Source of the DNA: Speluncibacter jeojiensis
Lineage (GTDB): Bacteria; Actinomycetota; Actinomycetes; Mycobacteriales; Mycobacteriaceae
Length of the DNA stretch: 64,000 nucleotides
Direction of reading: 5' to 3'
NCBI RefSeq assembly: GCF_029589495.1
Contig: NZ_JAAIVF010000001.1
Location: 744,001 to 808,000, forward strand
Every line of letters starts with the position of its first letter. Positions within the stretch are counted from its first letter, which is position 1. This document shows, in pieces, positions 57,184 to 64,000 of the stretch. The notes beneath the pieces are model-generated. The model had not been told where the DNA came from. It did not search any database and saw nothing but the letters and a program-made list of their open reading frames with translations. The translations under genes and the position numbers were made by a program.

Positions 57184-58475
57184 CGGCGATTACCCCCAAC
57201 AGCCGGCGGGACGGGGATCAGGGCGAACGGGTTGGGCAACACGGGCTTGGCACCCGGTTTACCCTTCGCGGGCCGAGCCTGCGGCGGAGCCGGCGGTGCG
57301 GCGTTCAGCGGCGGCGGCAGCAGGGACACCGTCGGCCAGCCACCGCGGGGCCCGTTGCCGTTGATGTACGGGTTGGTCGGGTCGACCGGGACGTTGTGCG
57401 GACCGTACGGCTTGACGTACACCGGCTTGCGCTCGCCGACACCGAGGTTCGACAACATCTGTCCGATCCGCAGGTCCAGCGAGAGGAACACGTTCGCGGA
57501 CTGACCGTGGATGGCGGGCAGGATCTCGTCGGGGATCGGGAAGGTGGGCAGGATCGGCAGCGCGGCGATCAGGTCCGGCGAGGATGCCGCCAGCGCCTGC
57601 ACCGTCGGGCGCAGCGCCCGCAGATCGGCGATCAGGTTGTCACGCGACTTGGTGATCACGTCGGTGCCCACCTGGCCGAGCCGATCGAGCTGCTTGAGCA
57701 TCGCGATGAACTGCGGTTCCTGCGCGTTGAGGACCTCGATGCCCTTCGGCAGTTCGTCGAGCGCCTTGCCAATCTCCTCACGCTGCCCGTTGACGGTGTT
57801 GGTGAGCACACCGAGCCCGTCGAGCGCCTTCGTGATGTCGTCGCGCTGCTGGTTGATGCCGTCGATCAGCTTGTCGGTCCGCTCGAGCAGGCTCCGGACG
57901 GTCGCCTCGCGACCGCCGAGCGCCTTGTTGAGCTCCTGCACGATCGGCTGCACCTGCGCGAAACCGCCGCCGTTGAGCAGCAACGACAGCGCACCCAGCA
58001 CCTCTTCGAGCTGCACGCTGCGTCCCGTGCGGGTGAGCGGGATCATGTCACCCGAGGCGAGCTTGGTCGTCGCCGGCGCCGAGGTCGGCGGATCCAGTTC
58101 GACGTACTTCTCGCCGAGCAGGTTGGTCATCTTCACCGCGGCGGTCGAGTTCTCCGGCAGATCCACGTCGTTGCGCAGCGTCATCTTGACCCGCGCCGAC
58201 CAGCCGTCGGGTGCGAGATCGATCGAGTCGACCTTACCCACCGGGACGCCGTTGACCTTCACCAACGACTGCGGAACCAGATCCAGCACGTCCGAGAAGT
58301 CGGCGGTCAGCGTCATCGGGTTGCTGCCGGTGTTCGGCCCACCGGGCAGCGGCAGGCTGTAGATCCCCTGCGAGCCACAACCCGAGGCCGTCACCGCGAC
58401 CACACAGAGACCGGCGACCGCAACGAGACGGCGCGGCGATGCGAACACCGACCGGACCCGATCGAACCCGCTCAC
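57180..58475 (-). CDS. mceE: Mce-family lipoprotein MceE
   Basis: A 431-residue Mce lipoprotein: signal peptide LVAVAGLCVVAVTASGCGSQ with ASGC lipobox, Mce domain (about 50-130: LVPQSLVKVNGVPVGKVDSI, NLLGEKYVELDP), helical region, and a Pro/Ala-rich C-terminus (LLPPPLNAAPPAPPQARP). In all mycobacterial Mce operons the fifth Mce protein is the lipoprotein, as here. Starts at GTG 58475, overlapping the mceD stop (GTGA). Confidence 0.93.
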   Translation of the reverse strand: MSGFDRVRSVFASPRRLVAVAGLCVVAVTASGCGSQGIYSLPLPGGPNTGSNPMTLTADFSDVLDLVPQSLVKVNGVPVGKVDSIDLAPDGWSARVKMTLRNDVDLPENSTAAVKMTNLLGEKYVELDPPTSAPATTKLASGDMIPLTRTGRSVQLEEVLGALSLLLNGGGFAQVQPIVQELNKALGGREATVRSLLERTDKLIDGINQQRDDITKALDGLGVLTNTVNGQREEIGKALDELPKGIEVLNAQEPQFIAMLKQLDRLGQVGTDVITKSRDNLIADLRALRPTVQALAASSPDLIAALPILPTFPIPDEILPAIHGQSANVFLSLDLRIGQMLSNLGVGERKPVYVKPYGPHNVPVDPTNPYINGNGPRGGWPTVSLLPPPLNAAPPAPPQARPAKGKPGAKPVLPNPFALIPVPPAVGGNRR

Positions 58476-59722
58476 CGGCCACCTCCCTGGGTTCCGAAAC
58501 CGGGCTGCAGCCGCGGCGACGGGGTGCCCGGCACCGTGCCCGGAACCGGGTTGCGCTGCTGGTTGTCACCGCTCATGATGCCGAACGGCAGATTCAGCGT
58601 CGGCGTCTTGATACCCGCGGTGATCTGGTTGGCGATCGTCGAGCAGTTGTCGATCAGCGGCGCCATCTGACGGCTCAGCGCATCGAACTGCGGATCGCCC
58701 GGCATCAGCTTGCCGAGGTCCAACATCTTGCAGAGGGCGCCGAGGGGATTCTGCAATTCGGGGATGTTCACGCGCATCTGGAGGGTGGCGGAATCCGGGT
58801 CGTACGCGTTGATCAGGTTCGCGATCGCCAACGGCAGGTCTTCGAGCGACTCCGCGAGCTGCGCCTTGTTCTTGGCGATGGTTCCGGTGACCGAGGCCAG
58901 ACCGTTGACGTTCGACTCCAGCTTCTGCTTGTTGTCACCGACGAATCGCGCGACGTCGCCGAGCGCGTACGACAGCTGCTGCACCGCCTGGGCCAGGTCC
59001 TGGCGCTCACCGTCTAGGAAGCCACTGAACTGCGCCATCTGGTCGTTGAACTGACGAACCTGCTGGTCGTTGGCCGCCAGCGCACTGACGAAGGTCTGCA
59101 GGTTACGGACCGTGGAAAAGATGTCGCCCCGCGAGTCGGACAGGGTCCGCGCGGCCGCCGACAGCTTCGTGATGGTCTCGGCCAGTGTCTCGCCGTTGCC
59201 GTTGAGGTTCGCCGCGGCCGTGTTGACCAGATTCGACAATGCGCCGTCCTTGTTCACCCCGTCGGGCCCGAGTGCCTTCGAGATGTCGGACACGCTCTTG
59301 TAGAGCTGGTCGACCTCGACCGGCGTGGCGGTGCGGTCGAGCGGGATCGTCGCCGTCTCACCCATCTTCGGGCCGCCGCTGTAGGCGGGGGTGAGCTGGA
59401 TGAAGCGGTCCGGCACCACCGACGGGGTGATCTGCACGGCCTTGACCTGCGCCGGGATGTCGATGCCACCGTCGACCGACATCACCACCTTGACCTGCGT
59501 CCCCTGCGGGGTGACCGAGTCGACCTTACCGACCTCCACCCCGAGGATCTTCACGTCCGAACCCGGGTAGATGGCGACCGACCGTTCGAAGTACGCGGTG
59601 ATGACCGTGCTCGCCGGGCGCAGCAGCACCCACCACACCGCGGCGCCGACGATGAGTACGAGCGCGAGGAACAGTGAGAACAGGCCGATCTGTCGGCGCG
59701 AGAACTTGGCGAAGACACTCAT
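58472..59722 (-). CDS. mceD: Mce-family protein MceD
   Basis: A 416-residue Mce protein: anchor helix IGLFSLFLALVLIVGAAVWW, Mce domain (about 38-120) with SVAIYPGSDVKILGVEVGKV and ITPSVVPDRFIQLTPAYSGG, then a long coiled helical section (ALAANDQQVRQFNDQMAQFS) and a Pro/Gly-rich tail (PVPGTVPGTPSPRLQPGFG). Start is ATG 59722, 3 bp after the mceC stop. The protein contributes one of six rings or tube segments. Confidence 0.93.
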   Translation of the reverse strand: MSVFAKFSRRQIGLFSLFLALVLIVGAAVWWVLLRPASTVITAYFERSVAIYPGSDVKILGVEVGKVDSVTPQGTQVKVVMSVDGGIDIPAQVKAVQITPSVVPDRFIQLTPAYSGGPKMGETATIPLDRTATPVEVDQLYKSVSDISKALGPDGVNKDGALSNLVNTAAANLNGNGETLAETITKLSAAARTLSDSRGDIFSTVRNLQTFVSALAANDQQVRQFNDQMAQFSGFLDGERQDLAQAVQQLSYALGDVARFVGDNKQKLESNVNGLASVTGTIAKNKAQLAESLEDLPLAIANLINAYDPDSATLQMRVNIPELQNPLGALCKMLDLGKLMPGDPQFDALSRQMAPLIDNCSTIANQITAGIKTPTLNLPFGIMSGDNQQRNPVPGTVPGTPSPRLQPGFGTQGGGR

Positions 59723-59725
59723 ACG

Positions 59726-60721
59726 TCAGTTCCCTCCCAGGTCACGGATCGGCGGACGGTTGCCGGGGATCTGCGGCAGCGCCGGCGGGGTCAGGTTCGT
59801 GACCGTGGTGTCCCACCAGCGGCCCGTGCCCAGCGAGTTGTTGAACAGGCGGTAGAACGGGGCGCCGTAGACCATCGCCTTGTCGATGTTGGCCTGGTTC
59901 TTCTTCAGGATGTCGACCACGCCCTGCAACTGGGTCAGCGCCGGGCCGATCTGCTGCTCGTTGTCCTTGACCAGCCCACTCAATTGCTGCGAGAGGTGCT
60001 CGGTCCCGGTCAGCAGCGCCGAGATGGAACGCTGACGGTTGTTCAGCTCGTCGAGGAGCTGACCGCCCTTGTCCAGCAGGTCGACGAACTCCTTGTTCCG
60101 ATCGGCCAGGATCTTGCTGGTGTCGGTGGTCGCGGCGAACAGCTTGCGCAGGTCCGCGTCGCGGCTCGCCACGGTGTTCGACAACCGGGTGATGCCGGTG
60201 AGGGCGTCGTGGATGTCGGCCGGGGTGCCGGCGAACGAGTCGGACAGCACCTGGAAGCTCTGCGCCAGCTGCGCGGTGTCGAGCTTGTCGAGGCTCTTGG
60301 ATGCATCCGAGAAGGCCTCGATCACGTCGTACGGCGACGTGGTGTGGTTCAGCGGGATCGGATCGCTCGAGTCGAGCAGCGAAGTTCCCTGCGGATCCAA
60401 CGCGAGGTACTTGTCGCCGAGGATCGTCTTGATCTGGATGGAGGCACGGGTCTGGTCGCCGATCCAGGTGTCCTGCACCCGGAACGAGACCAGCACTTTG
60501 TTCCCGTCCAGGCTCACGGACTCGACGTTGCCGACCTTCACTCCCGCGACCCGGACCTCGCTGCCCTTCTTCAGGCCCGCGGCCTCGCTGAACTCGGCCT
60601 TGTAGGTCGGACCCGCGCCGATGAACGGCAGGGTCTTGAACGAGAAGGCGGCCAGCGTCGCGATGAGGATGATGAAGATCCCCAGCACGCCCGTCATCAA
60701 CGGCTTACGGCGTTTCACCAT
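59726..60721 (-). CDS. mceC: Mce-family protein MceC
   Basis: A 331-residue Mce protein: anchor helix GVLGIFIILIATLAAFSFKT, Mce domain (about 38-115) with AAGLKKGSEVRVAGVKVGNV and KTILGDKYLALDPQG, then a helical segment (DIHDALTGITRLSNTVASRD). It is the shortest of the six. Start chosen at ATG 60721, whose A is also the last base of the mceB stop (TGATG); longer frames upstream lie in mceB. Confidence 0.93.
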   Translation of the reverse strand: MVKRRKPLMTGVLGIFIILIATLAAFSFKTLPFIGAGPTYKAEFSEAAGLKKGSEVRVAGVKVGNVESVSLDGNKVLVSFRVQDTWIGDQTRASIQIKTILGDKYLALDPQGTSLLDSSDPIPLNHTTSPYDVIEAFSDASKSLDKLDTAQLAQSFQVLSDSFAGTPADIHDALTGITRLSNTVASRDADLRKLFAATTDTSKILADRNKEFVDLLDKGGQLLDELNNRQRSISALLTGTEHLSQQLSGLVKDNEQQIGPALTQLQGVVDILKKNQANIDKAMVYGAPFYRLFNNSLGTGRWWDTTVTNLTPPALPQIPGNRPPIRDLGGN

Positions 60722-61812
60722 CAGTTGGTACCCCCAGCCGCATTTCCGTCGGCCGTGCAGCGCGAGGACGCGAACGTCCAGATCGGCTGGTTGACGGTCG
60801 GCAGCCCCGTCGGCAGGTTCAGGTGCGGCGACGAGCCGGGACCGGCCACGATGTCGATACCGCACAGATAGAACTGGAACCAGGACCCGAACATCGCGGT
60901 GCGGTCGAGTGCCTCGTACTTCTTCGGCAGCGTCGCGAGCACCTTGTTCACCGCGTCGCTCTCCTTGTTGATCTCGGTGGAGAGCCCGTTGATCCCGGCG
61001 ATGGTGCCCTGGATGGACGGCCGCGTCGGATCGAGCAGCCCGGCGGTCGCGGTCGTCAGATCGGCCAGGTTCGTCACCGCAGAACCGATCGTCGCCTTGT
61101 CCGCGGCCAGCCCGTCGACCAGGTGCTGGGTGTTGACGATCAGCGAGCTCAGCTCGTCGCCCCGCTTGTTCACCGTGGCCAGGATGTTGTTGAGGTTGGT
61201 GATCACCTCACCGATCACCTTGTCCTTGTCGGCGACCGTGTTCGTCAGCGTCGCGGTGTTGTCGACCAGGTCCGCGATCGAGCCGCCCTCGCCCTGGAAC
61301 ACCTGGACGATCTCATAAGACAGCTTGTTCACGTCCTCCGGCTGCAGGGTCTGGAACAGCGGCCGGAACCCGTTGAACAGGGTGGTCAGGTTCAGCGCGG
61401 GACGGGTCTGGCTCAGCGGCATGGTCGACCCCACCGCGAGCTTGCGCCCCTGCTCCCCCGGCCCCTCGGACAGCGAGATGTAGCGCTGGCCGATGAGGTT
61501 GCGGTACTTGATCGTCGCGATGGTGCTGGCCGGCAGCCAGGACCGGCCGCTGACCGCGAACTGGACCTCCGCCTCGTTGTGGTTGACGACCTTGATGGCC
61601 GTCACCTGGCCGACGCGGACACCCGCGATACGCACGTCGTCACCGATGTTCAGCGACGTCACGTCGCTGAACATCGCGTTGTAGCGCTGACCCGACCCGC
61701 CGCCGATGTTGGCGATGGTGGCGGCGAGGACCCCGGTGAGCAGGACCGTGACGACCGCGAAGATGATCAGTTTCGTCAGGGGCCCGGCAAGGCCGCGGAA
61801 CTGAGACTTCAC
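60721..61812 (-). CDS. mceB: Mce-family protein MceB
   Basis: A 363-residue Mce protein: anchor helix LTKLIIFAVVTVLLTGVLAA, Mce domain (about 37-120) with DVTSLNIGDDVRIAGVRVGQ and KYRNLIGQRYISLSEG, helical region, and a C-terminal domain with two cysteines (LCGIDIVAGPG, SSRCTADG). GTG 61812 overlaps the mceA stop by 4 bp; its own stop overlaps mceC by one base. Confidence 0.93.
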   Translation of the reverse strand: MKSQFRGLAGPLTKLIIFAVVTVLLTGVLAATIANIGGGSGQRYNAMFSDVTSLNIGDDVRIAGVRVGQVTAIKVVNHNEAEVQFAVSGRSWLPASTIATIKYRNLIGQRYISLSEGPGEQGRKLAVGSTMPLSQTRPALNLTTLFNGFRPLFQTLQPEDVNKLSYEIVQVFQGEGGSIADLVDNTATLTNTVADKDKVIGEVITNLNNILATVNKRGDELSSLIVNTQHLVDGLAADKATIGSAVTNLADLTTATAGLLDPTRPSIQGTIAGINGLSTEINKESDAVNKVLATLPKKYEALDRTAMFGSWFQFYLCGIDIVAGPGSSPHLNLPTGLPTVNQPIWTFASSRCTADGNAAGGTN

Positions 61813-63131
61813 TTCACCGTCACCTCATTTCCTCTCAGCGCGGGGGCGGCCATCAGCGTGGTCCAGCCCGGTACATCCTGCGGGGCGGTGCCGGTCGCGG
61901 CACCGTAGATCCCGGCCAGCGTCTTCTGCTCGGCCTGCGAGCCGGCATAGCCGACCTGCGGGACCAGCGAGTACTGCGGGTTCGGCGGGAACAGCGTCGG
62001 CGCGTTCGGATCCGGATGGCGGGTCGGCGGCTGGTACGAGCCGTCGTTGAGGGTGCCATCCGGGATCGGGTACTTCTCGCCGGGCTGAGCGGTGCGGTAG
62101 CACTTGGCGATGCGGGTGTCGAAGAGCCGCGGCTCGTCCTGGCTCGGGATGTAGCGTCCGCGGGGGTTGACGATCTCCAGCGACACCCGGATCCCCGGGT
62201 ACTTGTTGCCGTAGCCGACGATCGACTTGGCCTTCTTCTCGACGTCCGCGAAGTCCTTGAAGGTGCACCCGAACGCCGGCGAGGCCTGCGCGAGCACGTT
62301 CAGCGGATCCTTCAGGTCGGCTGCGACCTGGATGATCGTGTCGTGGTTGACCTGCAGCAGATCGGACGTGCTGGCGGCGGTCCCGGTGATCGAGGCCATC
62401 AGCGCCTTGATGTCGTTCTGCTTGCTGACCACGGTGCCGCTGGTCGTGCGCAGGTTGTCCAGTGCGTCGACGAGATCGGGGGCCGCCTTCGAGTAGGTCT
62501 GCGAGAACGTCGCCAGACCCTGCAGGTCCGCCTTGATGTCCGGCAGCTGGTCGTCGAACCGGCCGACGACCGTGTTCAGCTGGTCCAGCGCGTGGCCGAT
62601 CTTCTCGCCGCGCCCGGTCAGCGCCTGGTTGATGGCGCCGAGCGTACTGGCCAGGTCCTGCGGCGGCACGGCCTGCAGGATCGGCAGCAGGTTGTCGAAC
62701 ATCTGGGACAGTTCGACCGCGTTGCCGCTCTTGTCCTGGTAGATCGTGTCGCCGTTGCTGAGCGTGCCCTTCGGGCTCTCCGGAATCTGCAGCGAGACGT
62801 AGCGCTCACCGAACAGCGTCTTCGGCAGCAGTCGCGCGGTGGCGTTCGCCGGGATGAGCTTGGCGTCCTCGGGCTTGATGGCGAGGTGCAGATGCACCTG
62901 GTCGCCACTGGCCTCGAAGCTGCGGACCTCCCCGACGAGCATCCCCCGGACCTTGACGTCCGCGTTCTTCGGCAGCGCGTTGCCGGCGCTGTCGGTGATC
63001 AGGTCGACCTTCACCACCGGGGTGAAAACCTTGTTGTACTGCATCAGCGTGACTGCGACGAAACCGATGACGATCGCGAAGAACAGCAGCCCCAGCAACC
63101 GGCGTCGGACGACCGCGGCGGTGTTGTGCAT
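61809..63131 (-). CDS. mceA: Mce-family protein MceA
   Basis: A 440-residue Mce protein: anchor helix LLGLLFFAIVIGFVAVTLMQ, Mce domain (about 38-120) with LPKNADVKVRGMLVGEVRSF and LLPKTLFGERYVSLQIPE, helices, and a C-terminal domain with CTFKDFADVEKKAKSIVG and AKCYRTAQPGEKYPIPDG. In mycobacteria MceA proteins are the tip or substrate-determining subunit. It begins directly after the yrbEB stop (no gap). Whether this operon is mce1- or mce4-like was not decided. Confidence 0.94.
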   Translation of the reverse strand: MHNTAAVVRRRLLGLLFFAIVIGFVAVTLMQYNKVFTPVVKVDLITDSAGNALPKNADVKVRGMLVGEVRSFEASGDQVHLHLAIKPEDAKLIPANATARLLPKTLFGERYVSLQIPESPKGTLSNGDTIYQDKSGNAVELSQMFDNLLPILQAVPPQDLASTLGAINQALTGRGEKIGHALDQLNTVVGRFDDQLPDIKADLQGLATFSQTYSKAAPDLVDALDNLRTTSGTVVSKQNDIKALMASITGTAASTSDLLQVNHDTIIQVAADLKDPLNVLAQASPAFGCTFKDFADVEKKAKSIVGYGNKYPGIRVSLEIVNPRGRYIPSQDEPRLFDTRIAKCYRTAQPGEKYPIPDGTLNDGSYQPPTRHPDPNAPTLFPPNPQYSLVPQVGYAGSQAEQKTLAGIYGAATGTAPQDVPGWTTLMAAPALRGNEVTVK

Positions 63132-63989
63132 CTATCCCCCCACGTGAATGGTCGTCGTGGTACCCCAGATCGCCAGACTGAGGAAGAAGTCCAGGATCGC
63201 GATCGTCACGATCGCCGTGCGCACCGCACGGCCGACGGCCACACCCACGCCGGCGGGTCCGCCGGAGGCGTTGAAGCCGTAGTAGCAGTGGATCAGGATG
63301 ATCACGAAGGCGAACACCAACACCTTGCCGAATGACCACAGCACGTCGGTGGGTACCAAGAACAGACTGAAGTAATGGTCGTACGACCCTGTCGACTGGC
63401 CGTTGGCGATCGTGTTGATCTCCCGGGACGCCAGGTACGCCGCGAGCAGGCCGACGATGTACAGCGGGATCACCGCGACGAAGCCGGCGATCATCCGGGT
63501 GGTGACCAGGAACGGCAGGCTCGGCACGGCCATGACCTCGAGCGCGTCGATCTCCTCCGAGATCCGCATGGCGCCGAGCTGGGCGGTGAAACCACACCCG
63601 ACGGTCGCCGACAGACCCAGGGCCGCGATGATCGGCGCCAGCTCGCGGGTGTTGATGTACGCCGACAGGAAGCCGGTGAGCACCGATGCGCCCAGTTGAT
63701 CGAGCGACGCGTAACCGGCCAGGCCGACGACGACACCGACGAACAGCGACATCATTGCGATGACGCCGACGGTGCCGGCGATGACGGCGAGGCCGCCGCT
63801 GCCGAAGGACACCTCGGCGAGCAGCCGGATCAGTTCCTTGTGGTAGCGCCGCAGGGTCCGCGGCGTCCATGCGATCGCCCGGCCGTAGAACGACATCTGG
63901 TCGCCGGCCTTGTCCAGCGCGACCAGCGGCGCATTGACGATCCGCTTCGCGCGGACGGCCAGTTGGCCGTGCTCCTTCGCGATCGTCAT
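63132..63989 (-). CDS. yrbEB: YrbE/MlaE-family permease YrbEB
   Basis: A 285-residue permease with five to six helices. The MlaE-family core includes SFGSGGLAVIAGTVGVIAMM (about 60-80), the EEIDALEVM loop (RISEEIDALEVMAVPSLPFL, near 147) that contacts the ATPase, and DVLWSFGKVLVFAFVIILIH. YrbEA and YrbEB pair as the membrane part of the Mce transporter, energised by MceG (Mkl). Start at ATG 63989. A TAG three bases upstream on the same strand probably ends yrbEA. Confidence 0.95.
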   Translation of the reverse strand: MTIAKEHGQLAVRAKRIVNAPLVALDKAGDQMSFYGRAIAWTPRTLRRYHKELIRLLAEVSFGSGGLAVIAGTVGVIAMMSLFVGVVVGLAGYASLDQLGASVLTGFLSAYINTRELAPIIAALGLSATVGCGFTAQLGAMRISEEIDALEVMAVPSLPFLVTTRMIAGFVAVIPLYIVGLLAAYLASREINTIANGQSTGSYDHYFSLFLVPTDVLWSFGKVLVFAFVIILIHCYYGFNASGGPAGVGVAVGRAVRTAIVTIAILDFFLSLAIWGTTTTIHVGG

Positions 63990-63992
63990 CGA

Positions 63993-64000
63993 CTAGGCCC
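63993..64000 (-). CDS. Probable 3' end of yrbEA (cut by window edge)
   Basis: Only the stop TAG (63995-63993) and five bases before it lie in the window. The assignment rests solely on the universal yrbEA-yrbEB order and the 3-bp gap to the yrbEB start. Confidence 0.35.

Overview
The window is from a high-GC actinobacterium of the order Mycobacteriales, probably Gordonia or a close relative (Rhodococcus, Williamsia, Tsukamurella, Dietzia). This rests on a YrbE/Mce operon with two Mce-associated proteins, WS/DGAT acyltransferases, a mycoredoxin-like protein, an alkB-rubredoxin-rubredoxin reductase cluster and actinobacterial rpoB/rpoC. The genus is inferred from gene content only. No rRNA, tRNA, CRISPR array, insertion sequence or prophage was seen.

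Layout. 1-4.9 kb: three paralogous family 2 glycosyltransferases alternating with two WS/DGAT acyltransferases, all on the minus strand; the first acyltransferase is cut by the window edge. 4.9-15 kb: a minus-strand catabolic run (TIGR03084-like protein, AtuA-like protein, acyl-CoA dehydrogenase, carboxylase beta and alpha subunits, acyl-CoA dehydrogenase, enoyl-CoA hydratase, TetR). It matches the order of the M. tuberculosis accA2/accD2/fadE12/fadE13/echA7 locus. 15-15.5 kb: a gene-free block of repeats. 15.5-16.7 kb: a LysB/PE-PPE-type serine hydrolase and a YciI-like protein. 16.8-23.8 kb: an acetate module (acetyl-CoA synthetase, YaaH-type transporter, sodium:solute symporter, small membrane partner, LytTR response regulator, LytS-type kinase). 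23.8-28.9 kb: exported VWA protein, DUF2804, DUF1992, PAP2 phosphatase, mycoredoxin-like protein, methyltransferase.

28.9-32.5 kb: a second acyl-CoA catabolic operon (enoyl-CoA hydratase/isomerase family, SDR, acyl-CoA dehydrogenase, TetR) with a clear promoter and overlapping palindromic operators. 32.6-36.97 kb: a VOC protein and an Fbp-type iron(III) ABC transporter with a DtxR/IdeR-like box. 37-40.2 kb: two thioesterases, two DUF3558 lipoproteins and an FmdB zinc-ribbon protein. 40.2-42.3 kb: a MarR/DHA2 efflux pair. 42.4-46 kb: a SixA-like phosphatase and the alkane hydroxylase operon alkB-rubA1-rubA2-rubB, whose promoter carries two identical palindromes. 46.1-53.9 kb: rpoC and rpoB. 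54.2-64 kb: the Mce lipid-import operon (yrbEB, mceA-F, two mam genes), directly upstream of rpoB.

Taken together this is chromosomal backbone of a lipid- and hydrocarbon-degrading actinobacterium. Lipids enter through Mce, alkanes are oxidised by AlkB with its rubredoxins, branched acyl-CoAs pass through two dehydrogenase/hydratase operons (one with a biotin carboxylase), acetate is taken up and activated by a two-component-linked module, and acyl groups may be stored or conjugated by WS/DGAT enzymes. No wholly unknown system was found. The most unusual items are the alternating glycosyltransferase/WS-DGAT cluster, the repeat block at 15.1-15.5 kb, the twin-palindrome alkB promoter, an 18-bp perfect palindrome inside the mce operon, and a 140-bp overlap of two convergent genes.
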